Shown here piece after piece: positions 9,711 through 20,182 of a stretch of 64,000 bases of DNA (position 1 is the first letter of the stretch; every line of letters starts with the position of its first letter). Position numbers and translations under genes: made by a program. The notes under the pieces were generated by a model. It was given only the letters and a program-made list of their open reading frames with translations, did not search any database and was not told where the DNA came from. Source of the DNA: Gilichinskyi gelida (GTDB lineage Bacteria; Acidobacteriota; Thermoanaerobaculia; Gp7-AA8); contig JBBPII010000017.1 in assembly GCA_038040385.1 (NCBI GenBank), forward strand, positions 79,633 to 143,632. Reading direction: 5' to 3'.

Positions 9711-9762
9711 TGGTAACGGGTAGTGGTCTAGTTTGCCAAACTAGACCACTACCTGGTAACGG
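9711..9762. repeat. Perfect 17-bp palindrome flanked by 9-bp direct repeats, upstream of lexA
   Basis: Arms 9719-9735 and 9737-9753 are exact reverse complements (GGTAGTGGTCTAGTTTG) with one central base. The palindrome is bracketed by the direct repeat TGGTAACGG at 9711-9719 and 9754-9762. It is relatively AT-rich for this genome and ends 56 bases before lexA. It could be an operator, a small mobile palindrome with target duplication, or a bidirectional terminator (it lacks a T-tract). Confidence 0.85.
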
Positions 9763-9818
9763 CAAATTCGCCTTACTTACGCTTGACTTTCGCCTCCTTA
9801 CCGCCCATATTGTTCGAA

Positions 9819-10430
9819 ATGAAGTATCTGACCGAACGACAGCGCGACATCCTCCAGTTCATCCGGCAGTTCCAGGCGGAGAACGGCGTCGCGCCGACGC
9901 ACCGCGAGATCTGCGACCGCTTCGGCTTCTCCTCCTACGGCACGGTCTACAAGCACCTCTCGCTGCTGGAGAAGAAAGGGCTGATCCGGCGCGACTGGAA
10001 TCAGAAGCGGGGCGTGGAAGTGGTGGAGAAGGAAAGCGACGCGCCGCCGGCAGGGGTCCGTGAGCTGCCGCTCTTCGGCTACATCGCCGCCGGCCAGCCG
10101 CTGGACGTCGAAGTGTCGAACGAGACGATCACCGTTCCGGACCGGCTGACCAGCCGCGGCGAGAACTACGTCCTCAAGGTCCGCGGCGACTCGATGATCG
10201 ACGACGGCATTCTCGACGGCGACTACGTGATCATCGCCCGCCGCGAGAAGGCCGACAACGGCGAGATGGTCGTGGCCAACGTCAATGGCGAGGTGACGCT
10301 GAAGCGCTTTTACTTCGAGGGCGAACAGGTGCGCCTGCAGCCCGCGAACTCGATGATGCATCCAATTTACGCCTCGGCGCGCGAGGTCGCGGTGCAGGGT
10401 GTGGTCGTTGGATTGATGCGGAGGTTCTGA
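9819..10430 (+). CDS. lexA: LexA repressor
   Basis: SOS-response repressor that self-cleaves when RecA filaments form. The 203-residue protein has an N-terminal winged helix (MKYLTERQRDILQFIRQFQ...CDRFGFSSYGTVYKHLSLLEKKGLI). The Ala-Gly cleavage site lies in GYIAAGQPL, and the S24 protease domain has the Ser in VRGDSMIDDGILDGDYV and the Lys in GEVTLKRFY. ATG 9819 was chosen because the LexA fold begins exactly there; the frame is open further upstream. A CATATT box ends seven bases before the ATG. The stop overlaps the start of the XRE gene. Confidence 0.95.
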   Translation: MKYLTERQRDILQFIRQFQAENGVAPTHREICDRFGFSSYGTVYKHLSLLEKKGLIRRDWNQKRGVEVVEKESDAPPAGVRELPLFGYIAAGQPLDVEVSNETITVPDRLTSRGENYVLKVRGDSMIDDGILDGDYVIIARREKADNGEMVVANVNGEVTLKRFYFEGEQVRLQPANSMMHPIYASAREVAVQGVVVGLMRRF

Positions 10431-10855
10431 TGGATCTCGTTCTCAAGCTTCGTGAAGTGCGTCGCCTGCGCGGTCTCAGCCAGAAAGATGTCGCGCGGCT
10501 CTCCGGCGTCGGCGAAAAGACGATCAGCTCGTTCGAGACGGGCGAGCGGATCGGCTCCATGAAACTGGCGCAGCTCAAACGGCTACTCGCCGTCTACGGC
10601 TTGACCGAGCAGGATTTCTTCGGCGCCTCGATCGAGAAACAGATCGCGCCGTGGGAGCTCAACGAAGAGCAGATGGCGCTCACGCGCCTGCTCGACGACC
10701 TCCGCGTGCTGCCGAAGCAGGCCAAGCGCAACCTCCTCGCAAAGTTCCAGCTCATGGCGGAGGCGGTGGGAGACGCGCACGAGGTGAAGGATCGCCGCCC
10801 GAGCTACGTCCGCGACAGCGCCGAAGAGTGGCAGATGCTCACGTCGCGGAACTGA
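10430..10855 (+). CDS. XRE-family HTH regulator coupled to lexA
   Basis: A 141-residue DNA-binding protein. The N-terminal Cro/C1-type helix-turn-helix is LREVRRLRGLSQKDVARLSGVGEKTISSFETGERIGSMKLAQLKRLLAVYGL (read in segments). The C-terminal half is helical with no recognised domain. ATG 10430 shares one base with the lexA stop (TGATG), so it is translationally coupled and probably co-expressed in the SOS context. Its 3' end overlaps the convergent epimerase gene by 17 bases. The target operators are unknown. Confidence 0.88.
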   Translation: MDLVLKLREVRRLRGLSQKDVARLSGVGEKTISSFETGERIGSMKLAQLKRLLAVYGLTEQDFFGASIEKQIAPWELNEEQMALTRLLDDLRVLPKQAKRNLLAKFQLMAEAVGDAHEVKDRRPSYVRDSAEEWQMLTSRN

Positions 10856-11723
10856 CCGCGTGGCGCAGCGCCGCGTCGAGCTCCGGATAAGCGAACGTGA
10901 ATCCCTCCGCGGCCGCCCGCGCCGGAACGATGCGCTGTCCACCGAGGAGGATCTCATCCGCCATCTCGCCGAGCGCGATCCGCAGCGCGAACGCGGGGAT
11001 GGGCATGATCGCGGGGCGGTGGATGGCGCGGCCGAGGGCGCGGGTGAATTCGCGGTTGGTGACCGGGCTCGGTGCGGTAACGTTGTAGATGCCGCTCGCT
11101 GACTGGCGGTCGATGGCCCACTCGATCATCCGGAGCACGTCGTCGCGGTCCACCCACGACATCCACTGCAGTCCGCTGCCGATCGGGCCGCCCAGCCCCA
11201 GTTTGAATGGAAGCAGCATCTTGCCGAGCGCGCCGCCGGGACCGAGGACGACGCCGAAGCGGAGGATGACCACGCGAGCGGCGCCTTCGGCGCGGCGCGC
11301 CAGCTCCTCCCACCTCTTCACCACTTCGGCCAGAAACCCTTCGCCGGGGGCCGAGGTCTCGTCGAGCGTTTCGTCGCCCCGCAGGCCGTAATAGCCGACC
11401 GCCGAGGCGTTGATGAACGTGCGGCGCGGGTCCGGCCGGCTGTTCACCGCCTCGACCAGCGCGTTGGTGGCGTCGACGCGGCTCTCGATGATTCGTTTCT
11501 TCCGCGCCTCGGTCCAGCGGCCGCCGCCGACGTTCTCCCCCGCCAGATTGATGACCACGTCGGCGGATGCCGCCTCACCGGCCTCTTCCCACGGCAGCGG
11601 ACGGCCGGCGCGCACCTTCGACGGATTCCGCGTCAGGACGGCGACGTCGTCGCCGCGCGCCAGGAGCCGGCGGACCAGCGGCTCACCGACGAAGCCGGTT
11701 CCGCCGGCGACCACGATCTTCAT
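10839..11723 (-). CDS. TIGR01777/YfcH-type NAD(P)-dependent epimerase
   Basis: Short-chain-dehydrogenase-like sugar-nucleotide epimerase family (TIGR01777; often fused to a DUF1731 tail). The 294-residue protein starts MKIVVAGGTGFVGEPLVRRLL (Rossmann GxxGxxG), with VVINLAGENVGGGRW, INASAVGYYG and the DUF1731-like end ILLGGQRIVPARAAAEGFTF. The substrate is unknown for the family. The start used is ATG 11723; an in-frame ATG at 11732 adds three residues and neither has a ribosome site. A terminator immediately upstream separates it from tsaD. Confidence 0.88.
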   Translation of the reverse strand: MKIVVAGGTGFVGEPLVRRLLARGDDVAVLTRNPSKVRAGRPLPWEEAGEAASADVVINLAGENVGGGRWTEARKKRIIESRVDATNALVEAVNSRPDPRRTFINASAVGYYGLRGDETLDETSAPGEGFLAEVVKRWEELARRAEGAARVVILRFGVVLGPGGALGKMLLPFKLGLGGPIGSGLQWMSWVDRDDVLRMIEWAIDRQSASGIYNVTAPSPVTNREFTRALGRAIHRPAIMPIPAFALRIALGEMADEILLGGQRIVPARAAAEGFTFAYPELDAALRHAVSSAT

Positions 11724-11740
11724 GGCCGCCATTGTGTCGT

Positions 11741-11775
11741 AAAAAAAATTGCCCCGCCTGAGCGATGGCGGGGCA
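11741..11775 (-). terminator. Rho-independent terminator of tsaD
   Basis: On the minus strand, stem TGCCCCGCC (11775-11767) pairs perfectly with GGCGGGGCA (11758-11750) around an 8-base loop, followed by AA and eight T residues (11748-11741). It ends tsaD transcription 90 bases after its stop and lies directly before the epimerase start. Confidence 0.92.
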
Positions 11776-11863
11776 GGTACAAGAGGAGGTAGGAGATCAG
11801 GTCTTGGTTTCGGTCTTGTTTTTTCGCGCTCGGTACTTGGGACGCATCCGGGCGGAAAAGGTT

Positions 11864-12886
11864 TCAGGCCACCCGTGAACGGACTGTTACACGACGCGGA
11901 TCGAGCGCGCCGTCGCTCTTCTGGAGGGCGGCGAAGGCGATCATCGCCGCGTTGTCCGTGCAGTAGCGCGTCTCCGGCAGCCGGACAATGACCCCGCGCG
12001 CCGTCCCCCACGCCGCCATCCGCTCCCGGAGGACTCCATTCGCCGCGACACCCCCCGCCACCGCTACCTCGGACGGCCGTGAAGCGCCGAGCCGCGGCCA
12101 GACGGCGTCGAGGCGGTCGAAGAGCTGGTCGAACAGCGCGTCCTGGAACGTGGCGCAGAAATCGGCGAGCAGGCGGGGATCGCCGGTCGCGGAAATCCGA
12201 TGCTCGCGCGCCAGGCGGATCGCGCCCGCCTTGATGCCGGAGTACGAGAAGTCGAGCGACTCGACCTTGAACTGCGGCATGGGGAAGGGAAAGCGCTTCC
12301 GGTCGGCGCGGCCCTCGCGGGCGTGCTTCTCGATCTGCGGGCCGCCGGGATACGGCAGGCCGATGAACTTCGCCACTTTGTCGAACGTTTCGCCGATGGC
12401 GTCGTCGCGCGTGCGGTTGAGCATCGTCACCGAGGCGCCGCGGACGTCGTAAATCGACGAGTGACCGCCGGAGATCACCAGGCTGAGAAACCGTTCGGGG
12501 AGGGGAGTCGCGGCGCCGTCTCGCTGCAGGTACGGCGAGTAGATGTGCCCCTCGAGATGGTTGACCGGAACGAGCGGGATGCCGAGCCCGTAGGCGAGCC
12601 CCTGCGCGCCGGCGACGCCGACCAGCAGCGCCCCGATGAGTCCCGGCCCCGCGGTGACGGCGATGCGATCGACGTCCGTCCACGACGCGCCGGCGTCGCC
12701 AAGTGCGCGCGAAACCAGCGGAAAGAGATGCTGCAGATGCTCGCGCGACGCGATCTCCGGCACCACCCCACCGAACGGCTGGTGCCGCTCGATCTGCGAG
12801 GCGATGAGATTCGTTCGTACGCTGCCGTCAGATTCCAGCAGAGCGACGGAGGTCTCGTCGCAGGAGGTTTCGATTCCAAGAATCAA
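11864..12886 (-). CDS. tsaD: tRNA N6-adenosine threonylcarbamoyltransferase TsaD
   Basis: Transfers the threonylcarbamoyl group to A37 of ANN-decoding tRNAs, with TsaB and TsaE (not in this window). It is a Kae1/Qri7-family ASKHA protein of about 340 residues. Visible motifs are ILGIETSCDETS, the metal-binding HLEGHIYSPYL (HxExH) and ISGGHSSIYDV. There is no ATG start: TTG 12886 puts the start at the family's normal position (MILGIETSC). TTG 12907 would add seven residues encoded by a GCAACTC tandem repeat. It is divergent from valS. Confidence 0.93.
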   Translation of the reverse strand: MILGIETSCDETSVALLESDGSVRTNLIASQIERHQPFGGVVPEIASREHLQHLFPLVSRALGDAGASWTDVDRIAVTAGPGLIGALLVGVAGAQGLAYGLGIPLVPVNHLEGHIYSPYLQRDGAATPLPERFLSLVISGGHSSIYDVRGASVTMLNRTRDDAIGETFDKVAKFIGLPYPGGPQIEKHAREGRADRKRFPFPMPQFKVESLDFSYSGIKAGAIRLAREHRISATGDPRLLADFCATFQDALFDQLFDRLDAVWPRLGASRPSEVAVAGGVAANGVLRERMAAWGTARGVIVRLPETRYCTDNAAMIAFAALQKSDGALDPRRVTVRSRVA

Positions 12887-12888
12887 CG

Positions 12889-12916
12889 TGCAACTCGCAA
12901 CTCGCAACCCGCAACT
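12889..12916. repeat. CAACTCG-type tandem repeat between tsaD and valS
   Basis: Degenerate tandem units (CAACGTG, CAACTCG, CAACTCG, CAACCCG, CAACTT) resembling a single arm of the periodic-arm hairpins elsewhere in the window. It sits directly at the tsaD start and just before the valS -10 box. Confidence 0.55.
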
Positions 12917-12922
12917 TATAAT
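12917..12922 (+). promoter_or_regulatory. Consensus -10 box of valS
   Basis: Perfect TATAAT, 14 bases before the valS ATG; transcription should start about seven bases before the start codon, giving a very short leader without a ribosome site. No good -35 box is visible. Confidence 0.5.
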
Positions 12923-12936
12923 CCGCGCTCCAAATC

Positions 12937-15567
<2,631 letters not shown>

Positions 15568-15569
15568 CC

Positions 15570-16340
15570 GTGATCCACCTCGACACACGCGCCCTCGTCG
15601 ACCGGCTCACCGTTCTCGAGTCCATCGCCCTCATTCCGCGCGTGGCGTCGACCAACCTCATCGCCCGACGCATCGTCAACGAGTGCATCGAGAACGAGCT
15701 GTCGCTGCCCCAGGCGATGATCATCGCCGGCGAGCAGTTCGCCGGGCGGGGGCGCAATGCGCGGCAGTGGTCCTCGCCGCCGGGCAAGGGGATCTACGCC
15801 ACCACGCTGCTGATGCGACCCGCGTCGGAGCTGCCGATGGTGCCGCTGGAGATCGCCAACATCGTCGCCAGCTACCTGCGCGAGACCTTCGCCGTCGACG
15901 CGCGGATCAAATGGCCGAATGACATCCTGGTGGGCGGCCGCAAGATCGCCGGCATCCTCATCGAAGCGCGCGTGCGCGACGACCACGTCTTGCTGATCGT
16001 CGGCACCGGGGTGAACGTCGAGCCGGCGACGGGCGACGACCGGCCGAACTCGGTGTCGCTCGCCGAGGTCTCGCCGCGCGATTTCCGCGGCATCGCCACG
16101 GCGACCGAGGCCTTCATCGAGCATGTCGATGCGCGCGTCGCGCAGCCGTTCGACAACGAGCGCGTGCTCGCCGAATGGCGCCGCCTCGCCGTGCACGCCG
16201 ACGGCGACCGCGTCTCCTGCGTCCTCGGCGACCGCACGGTCACCGGCGCGTGGGCTGGCATCGACGAGCACGGCCGCGCCATGCTGCGCAACGGCGAGGG
16301 GACGACGGCGGTCAGCGCGGGCGATCTGGTGTTGACGTAG
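15570..16340 (+). CDS. birA: Biotin-[acetyl-CoA carboxylase] ligase
   Basis: Attaches biotin to the carboxyl-carrier protein of acetyl-CoA carboxylase. The 256-residue protein has GEQFAGRGRNARQWSSPPGK (ATP/biotin loop GRGR), the central KWPNDILVGGRKIAGILIE and a C-terminal SH3-like domain. It lacks the N-terminal winged helix of E. coli BirA, so it is a group I, non-repressor ligase. GTG start at 15570, two bases after valS. The biotin transporter bioY lies 4.5 kb downstream. Confidence 0.94.
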   Translation: MIHLDTRALVDRLTVLESIALIPRVASTNLIARRIVNECIENELSLPQAMIIAGEQFAGRGRNARQWSSPPGKGIYATTLLMRPASELPMVPLEIANIVASYLRETFAVDARIKWPNDILVGGRKIAGILIEARVRDDHVLLIVGTGVNVEPATGDDRPNSVSLAEVSPRDFRGIATATEAFIEHVDARVAQPFDNERVLAEWRRLAVHADGDRVSCVLGDRTVTGAWAGIDEHGRAMLRNGEGTTAVSAGDLVLT

Positions 16341-16411
16341 GAGGTTGTCGGTTCTCGGTTGTCGGTTGTCAACGGCGGTACGACAACCGATAACTGACAA
16401 CTGATAACCTC
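16341..16411. repeat. Periodic-arm hairpin between birA and coaX
   Basis: The left arm is made of GGTTGTC/GGTTCTC units and the right arm of GACAACC/GATAACT units; they pair imperfectly around an 11-base loop. It starts directly after the birA stop and ends six bases before the coaX GTG. It belongs to the same architectural class as the hairpins at 3797, 48373 and 54759. Confidence 0.7.
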
Positions 16412-16417
16412 TCTGCC

Positions 16418-17197
16418 GTGGCTTCCAACCTCCTCGTCGTCGACGTCGGCAACACCAACATCGTCCTCGGCATCTACCACGACGACGAGCTGGCCAACTC
16501 GTGGCGGCTGGCGACGGCGCGCGACCGCACCTCGGACGAGTACGGCATCCTGGCCAAGCAGCTCGTCGCGGAGTCGGAGCCGGTGGCGCTCGACGGCGCG
16601 ATCGTCTCCTCCGTCGTCCCGCCGCTCAACAGCGCGATGCAGTGGATGATCGAGAAGTACTTCGGCGTCGCGCCGCTGTTCGTCGAGCCGGGGGTGAAGA
16701 CCGGCATCGCCATCCACGTCGATAACCCGCAGGAAGTGGGCGCCGATCGCATCGTCAACGCCGTCGCCGCGCACGCCGCGCACGGCGGGCCGGTGGTGAT
16801 CGTCGACTTCGGCACGGCGACCACCTTCGACGTGGTCACCGCCGACGCCAAGTACGTCGGCGGCGTCATCGCGCCGGGCATCAACATCTCGGCCGAGGCG
16901 CTCTTCGCGCGCGCGTCGCGGCTGCCGCGCGTGGAGATCCGCCGCCCGCCGAGCGTGGTCGGCACGAACACCGTCGTCAACATGCAGTCGGGCCTCTACT
17001 ACGGCTACCTCGGCCTCGTCGACGGCATCCTCACCCGCATCAAACGCGAGGTGAAAGGCGTGAAGCGCGTCATCGCCACCGGCGGAATGGCGGCGCTGTT
17101 CGAGGAAGACAGCGAGCACATCGACGAGACCGACCCCGAGCTGACGCTGAAGGGGTTGAAGATCATCTGGGACAGGAATCGGAGAGCCCGCCGGTGA
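16418..17197 (+). CDS. coaX: Type III pantothenate kinase
   Basis: First step of coenzyme A synthesis, phosphorylating pantothenate. The 259-residue CoaX family protein has LLVVDVGNTNIVLGIY (phosphate-binding DxGNT), GADRIVNAVAAHA, VVIVDFGTATTFDVV and GGVIAPGINISAEALF. CoaX enzymes need a monovalent cation and are not feedback inhibited by CoA. GTG start at 16418. The stop overlaps the ggt GTG (GTGA). The BirA-CoaX gene pairing is common in bacteria. Confidence 0.96.
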   Translation: MASNLLVVDVGNTNIVLGIYHDDELANSWRLATARDRTSDEYGILAKQLVAESEPVALDGAIVSSVVPPLNSAMQWMIEKYFGVAPLFVEPGVKTGIAIHVDNPQEVGADRIVNAVAAHAAHGGPVVIVDFGTATTFDVVTADAKYVGGVIAPGINISAEALFARASRLPRVEIRRPPSVVGTNTVVNMQSGLYYGYLGLVDGILTRIKREVKGVKRVIATGGMAALFEEDSEHIDETDPELTLKGLKIIWDRNRRARR

Positions 17198-18825
17198 CCG
17201 TCATCCTGAGCCGCGCAGACGGCGAAGGATCTCCGCGGCTGAGATCCCTCGCTGCGCTCGGGATGACGGCTCTCTTCGCCGCCAACGCATTTGCCGGCTC
17301 CCGCGCCGAGGCCGCGCACGCCGCGGTGGCCACCGCCTCGCCGTATGCGACGCAGATCGGTTTGCGTGTCCTGCAGGACGGCGGCAACGCCGCGGACGCT
17401 TCCGTGGCTATCGCGTTCGCGCTCGCGGTGGCCAAGCCGCAGTCGGGCAACATCGGCGGCGGCGGATTCCTCACCTATTACGACACGGCGTCGCGCGGCG
17501 TCTGGACCATCGACTTTCGCGAAGTCTCGCCTGCCGCGGCGAGGAACGCGCCGGCGACCGGCATCGCGTCCGCGGCCGTCCCCGGAACCGTCGCCGGCAT
17601 GGCCGCGCTGCACGAGCGCTTCGGCAGCAAGAAGTGGGAGAGCCTCGTCACGCCGGCAATCGGTCTCGCGCGCAGCGGGGTGAAGATCGACTTCGAACTG
17701 GCCAACGCCATCAAGTTCGCGAATGCGGAACGGAAGGTCGACCCGTTCGCCCGCGAGAAGACCGAGATGGGCGCGACGCTGGTGCAGAGCGACCTGGCGG
17801 CGACGCTGGAACGCATCGCCGTCAACGGCGCGCGGGAGTTTTATGACGGCGAGACCGCGCGGCGCATCGTCGACGACGGCCGCGCCGCCGGCGGCGTCTT
17901 CTCCCTGCGCGACCTCCGCGAGTACAAGCCGCTGTGGCGCGCGCCGCTGCGCATCGTATTTCGCGGCGTGGAGATCTACACCGTCGCCCCGCCGTCGGCG
18001 GGCGGGCTGGTAATGGCCTCGATGCTCAAAATCCTCGGCGGATACGACTTGGCGGCGAGCGGATTTCAGACCGCCGGATCGCTGCATCTCATCGCCGAGG
18101 CGGAACGCCGCGCGGCCATCGACCGCGACAAGCACATCGGGGATCCCGCGTTCGCCCGCGTCCCCATCCGCGAACTGCTTTCCGATGAGCGTGCCACGCA
18201 GTGGCGCACGTCGATCAATCCGAAGCGCGTGACGCCGACGATTACTCTCGCCGAGCCGGCCGGCGCGGTCACCGAGAGCAGCCACACCACGCACTTCGCG
18301 GTCGTCGACGCACAAGGCAACGTCGCCTCCGTCACCGTGACCCTCGGCGACGACTTCGGCAGCGGTTACGTCGTGCCTGGCTGCGGCTTTCTGCTGAACA
18401 ACTCGATGAAGGACTTCGCGAAAACCGCCGGCTCGCCGAACGCGCCCGCGGGAGCGAAGCGGATGGCGTCGTCGATGGCGCCGTCGATCGTCCTTCGTGA
18501 CGGCAAGCCGTTGCTGGCCATCGGCACGGCGGGCGGGCCGGCGATCCCCGCCACAATCGTGAACATTCTCATCAACACCATCGTGTACAAGAAATCGCTC
18601 GACGACGCTGTCGCTGCGCCGCGCTACGACCAGCAGGCCACGCCGGAGGGAATCGCGTACGAGCCGGCCCTCGCGCCGAAGGCGGTGATCGACACCCTCG
18701 TCGCCCTCGGCCACAGCCTCCGCCCGGGCGAAGCCATCGGCGACGTGCAGGCAGTGTTGATCGATCGCGGCAAGTTGATCGCCGTGTCCGACCCGCGCCA
18801 TACCGGCGCGGCGGGAGCGTATTGA
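17194..18825 (+). CDS. ggt: Gamma-glutamyltranspeptidase
   Basis: Secreted N-terminal-nucleophile hydrolase that transfers or hydrolyses gamma-glutamyl groups (glutathione breakdown); it is autoprocessed into two subunits. Large-subunit signature: GLRVLQDGGNAADASVAIAF, NIGGGGFLTYYD. The nucleophile is the first Thr of SHTTHFAVVD (about Thr365), followed by GFLLNNSMKDF. GTG 17194 overlaps the coaX stop. The first 24 codons are a type A repeat element (17200-17267) that here encodes the n-region and part of the hydrophobic core of the signal peptide (ends LFAANAFA-G). ATG 17263 inside the element is an alternative start but would leave a very short signal peptide. Confidence 0.93.
   Translation: MTVILSRADGEGSPRLRSLAALGMTALFAANAFAGSRAEAAHAAVATASPYATQIGLRVLQDGGNAADASVAIAFALAVAKPQSGNIGGGGFLTYYDTASRGVWTIDFREVSPAAARNAPATGIASAAVPGTVAGMAALHERFGSKKWESLVTPAIGLARSGVKIDFELANAIKFANAERKVDPFAREKTEMGATLVQSDLAATLERIAVNGAREFYDGETARRIVDDGRAAGGVFSLRDLREYKPLWRAPLRIVFRGVEIYTVAPPSAGGLVMASMLKILGGYDLAASGFQTAGSLHLIAEAERRAAIDRDKHIGDPAFARVPIRELLSDERATQWRTSINPKRVTPTITLAEPAGAVTESSHTTHFAVVDAQGNVASVTVTLGDDFGSGYVVPGCGFLLNNSMKDFAKTAGSPNAPAGAKRMASSMAPSIVLRDGKPLLAIGTAGGPAIPATIVNILINTIVYKKSLDDAVAAPRYDQQATPEGIAYEPALAPKAVIDTLVALGHSLRPGEAIGDVQAVLIDRGKLIAVSDPRHTGAAGAY
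17200..17267. repeat. Type A REP-like element (GTCATCCTGAGC...), copy 1, inside ggt
   Basis: Starts GTCATCCTGAGCCGCGCAGA and ends CTCGGGATGAC, with inverted arms GGATCTC/GAGATCC in the middle. It is nearly the same as copy 2 at 28305. Unlike the other copies it lies at a head-to-tail junction and is translated as the N-terminus of Ggt. Confidence 0.85.
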
Positions 18826-18826
18826 A

Positions 18827-18924
18827 GGAGCGCCGCCGTCCCGGCGGCTGGCTCGGCGGCGTCCCGCCGCCGAACGTGAGCGCCGAGACGGCGCCCGGCC
18901 AGCCGGCGAGGACGCCAGCGCTCC
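18827..18924. repeat. Long imperfect inverted repeat between ggt and rpiA
   Basis: The left arm GGAGCGCCGCCGTCCCGGCG (continuing GCTGGC, 18827-18852) is largely complementary to 18898-18924. Smaller GGCGGCG/CGCCGCC hairpins lie inside. It fills the gap and ends just before the rpiA -10 box (TAAACT, 18927-18932), so it probably terminates ggt transcription without a T-tract. Confidence 0.7.
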
Positions 18925-18941
18925 GGTAAACTCACCTGCTG

Positions 18942-19631
18942 ATGGACGCACACGAAATGAAGATCGCCGCCGCCGCCGAAGCCCTGCGCGAAGTTCGCAG
19001 CGGCATGGCGCTGGGCCTCGGCACCGGCAGCACGGCGAAGGAGTTCGTCCGCCTCCTCGGCGAGGCGCTGCGGCGCGGCGATCTGCGCGACATCCGCTGC
19101 ACCTGCACGTCGGCGCAAACCGAGGAGCAGGCGCGATCGCTCTCGATTCCGCTCTTCGCGCTGGAAGACATCGCGCCGCTCGACCTCGCCGTCGACGGCG
19201 CAGACGAGATCGATCCGCGGCTGCGGCTGATCAAAGGACGGGGCGGAGCGCTGCTGCGCGAGAAGATCGTCGAGCAGCAGGCCAGACGCTTCATCGTCAT
19301 CGCCGATGACTCCAAGCTCGTCGACCGGCTCGGCGCCGGAGTCCTGCCGGTCGAGGTGACGCCCTTCGCGCGGGCGGTGCTGGAGAAGCGCTTCACGGCG
19401 ATGGACTTAGCCCCCGTCCTCCGACTGCGCGACGGCGCGCCGCGCATCACCGACGAAGGCCACCTGATCCTCGACATCCGAGTTCCAGCGGATCAGGACA
19501 TCGCGGACGTCGTGGCGCGCATCCGCGAGTGCGCCGGGGTGGTGGAGACCGGATTCTTTCCGACCGAGGCGACCGAGGCGATCATCGCCACACCGGTGGG
19601 GCTGCGTCGGATACAATCGCGCCCATCATGA
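18942..19631 (+). CDS. rpiA: Ribose-5-phosphate isomerase A
   Basis: Interconverts ribose 5-phosphate and ribulose 5-phosphate (pentose phosphate pathway). The 229-residue protein has MALGLGTGSTAKEFVRLLGE, LDLAVDGADEIDPRLRLIKGRGGALLREKI and VEVTPFARAVLEKRF, with all family motifs intact. ATG 18942; TAAACT ends nine bases before it, which would give a leaderless or nearly leaderless mRNA. The stop overlaps the next gene (ATGA). Confidence 0.96.
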   Translation: MDAHEMKIAAAAEALREVRSGMALGLGTGSTAKEFVRLLGEALRRGDLRDIRCTCTSAQTEEQARSLSIPLFALEDIAPLDLAVDGADEIDPRLRLIKGRGGALLREKIVEQQARRFIVIADDSKLVDRLGAGVLPVEVTPFARAVLEKRFTAMDLAPVLRLRDGAPRITDEGHLILDIRVPADQDIADVVARIRECAGVVETGFFPTEATEAIIATPVGLRRIQSRPS

Positions 19632-20182
19632 AAAGAACCGCTATCGTGCTCTCGCTCATCCTCGCCGCCGCAGCCGCCGAGGCGAAGGACGTCGCCGGCG
19701 TGAACGTCCCCGATAGCGTCAGCGTCAACGGCCAGACGCTCGTTCTCAACGGCGCCGGCCTGCGCAAAAAGCTCTTCATCAAGGTCTATGTCGGCGCCCT
19801 CTATCTCGCGTCGAAGCAGAGCGACGCGGCCGCGATCGTCGCGTCGGACAGCCCGCGCCGCATGCTCATGCATTTCCTCTACGGCGTCAGCAAGGCGCAG
19901 ATGGCCGAGGCGTGGGAAGAGGGGCTGCGCGACAACACGCCGAACCCGTCGGCCGAGGTGAAGAAGAACTTCACTACGCTCGCCGGGTGGATGGAGCCGA
20001 TTAACAAGGGCAAAACGCTCGTCCTCACCTACGTGCCCGGCAGCGGCACAATCGTCGAAGTGAACGGCGTCGCCAAAGGCGTGCTGGCGGGCAAAGCAAC
20101 CGCGGACGCCATCGTCGCCACCTGGGTCGGCCCGAAGCCGGGCCCGGGGGATGACTTCAAGAAGGCCGTCCTCGGGAAGTAA
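19628..20182 (+). CDS. Chalcone-isomerase-fold periplasmic protein
   Basis: A 184-residue protein with a signal peptide (MKRTAIVLSLILAAAAAEAK) and a chalcone-isomerase-like domain (VNGQTLVLNGAGLRKKLFIKVYVGALYLASK; later FLYGVSKAQMAEAWEEGL). Bacterial members probably bind lipids or fatty acids rather than isomerise chalcones; the real ligand is unknown. ATG 19628 overlaps the rpiA stop by four bases, so it is coupled to rpiA. A TACAAT box ten bases upstream of its ATG, inside rpiA, may give separate transcription. Confidence 0.85.
   Translation: MKRTAIVLSLILAAAAAEAKDVAGVNVPDSVSVNGQTLVLNGAGLRKKLFIKVYVGALYLASKQSDAAAIVASDSPRRMLMHFLYGVSKAQMAEAWEEGLRDNTPNPSAEVKKNFTTLAGWMEPINKGKTLVLTYVPGSGTIVEVNGVAKGVLAGKATADAIVATWVGPKPGPGDDFKKAVLGK

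Noticed and set aside
11797..11847. 17-codon ORF after tsaD on the minus strand (MRPKYRARKNKTETKT)
   Set aside because: It is very basic and lies between the tsaD stop and its terminator, but has no ribosome site and is too short to support as a gene.
12887..12907. TTG 12907 as tsaD start
   Set aside because: The seven extra residues are encoded by a CAACTCG tandem repeat and lie outside the conserved family start; TTG 12886 fits better, though not proven.
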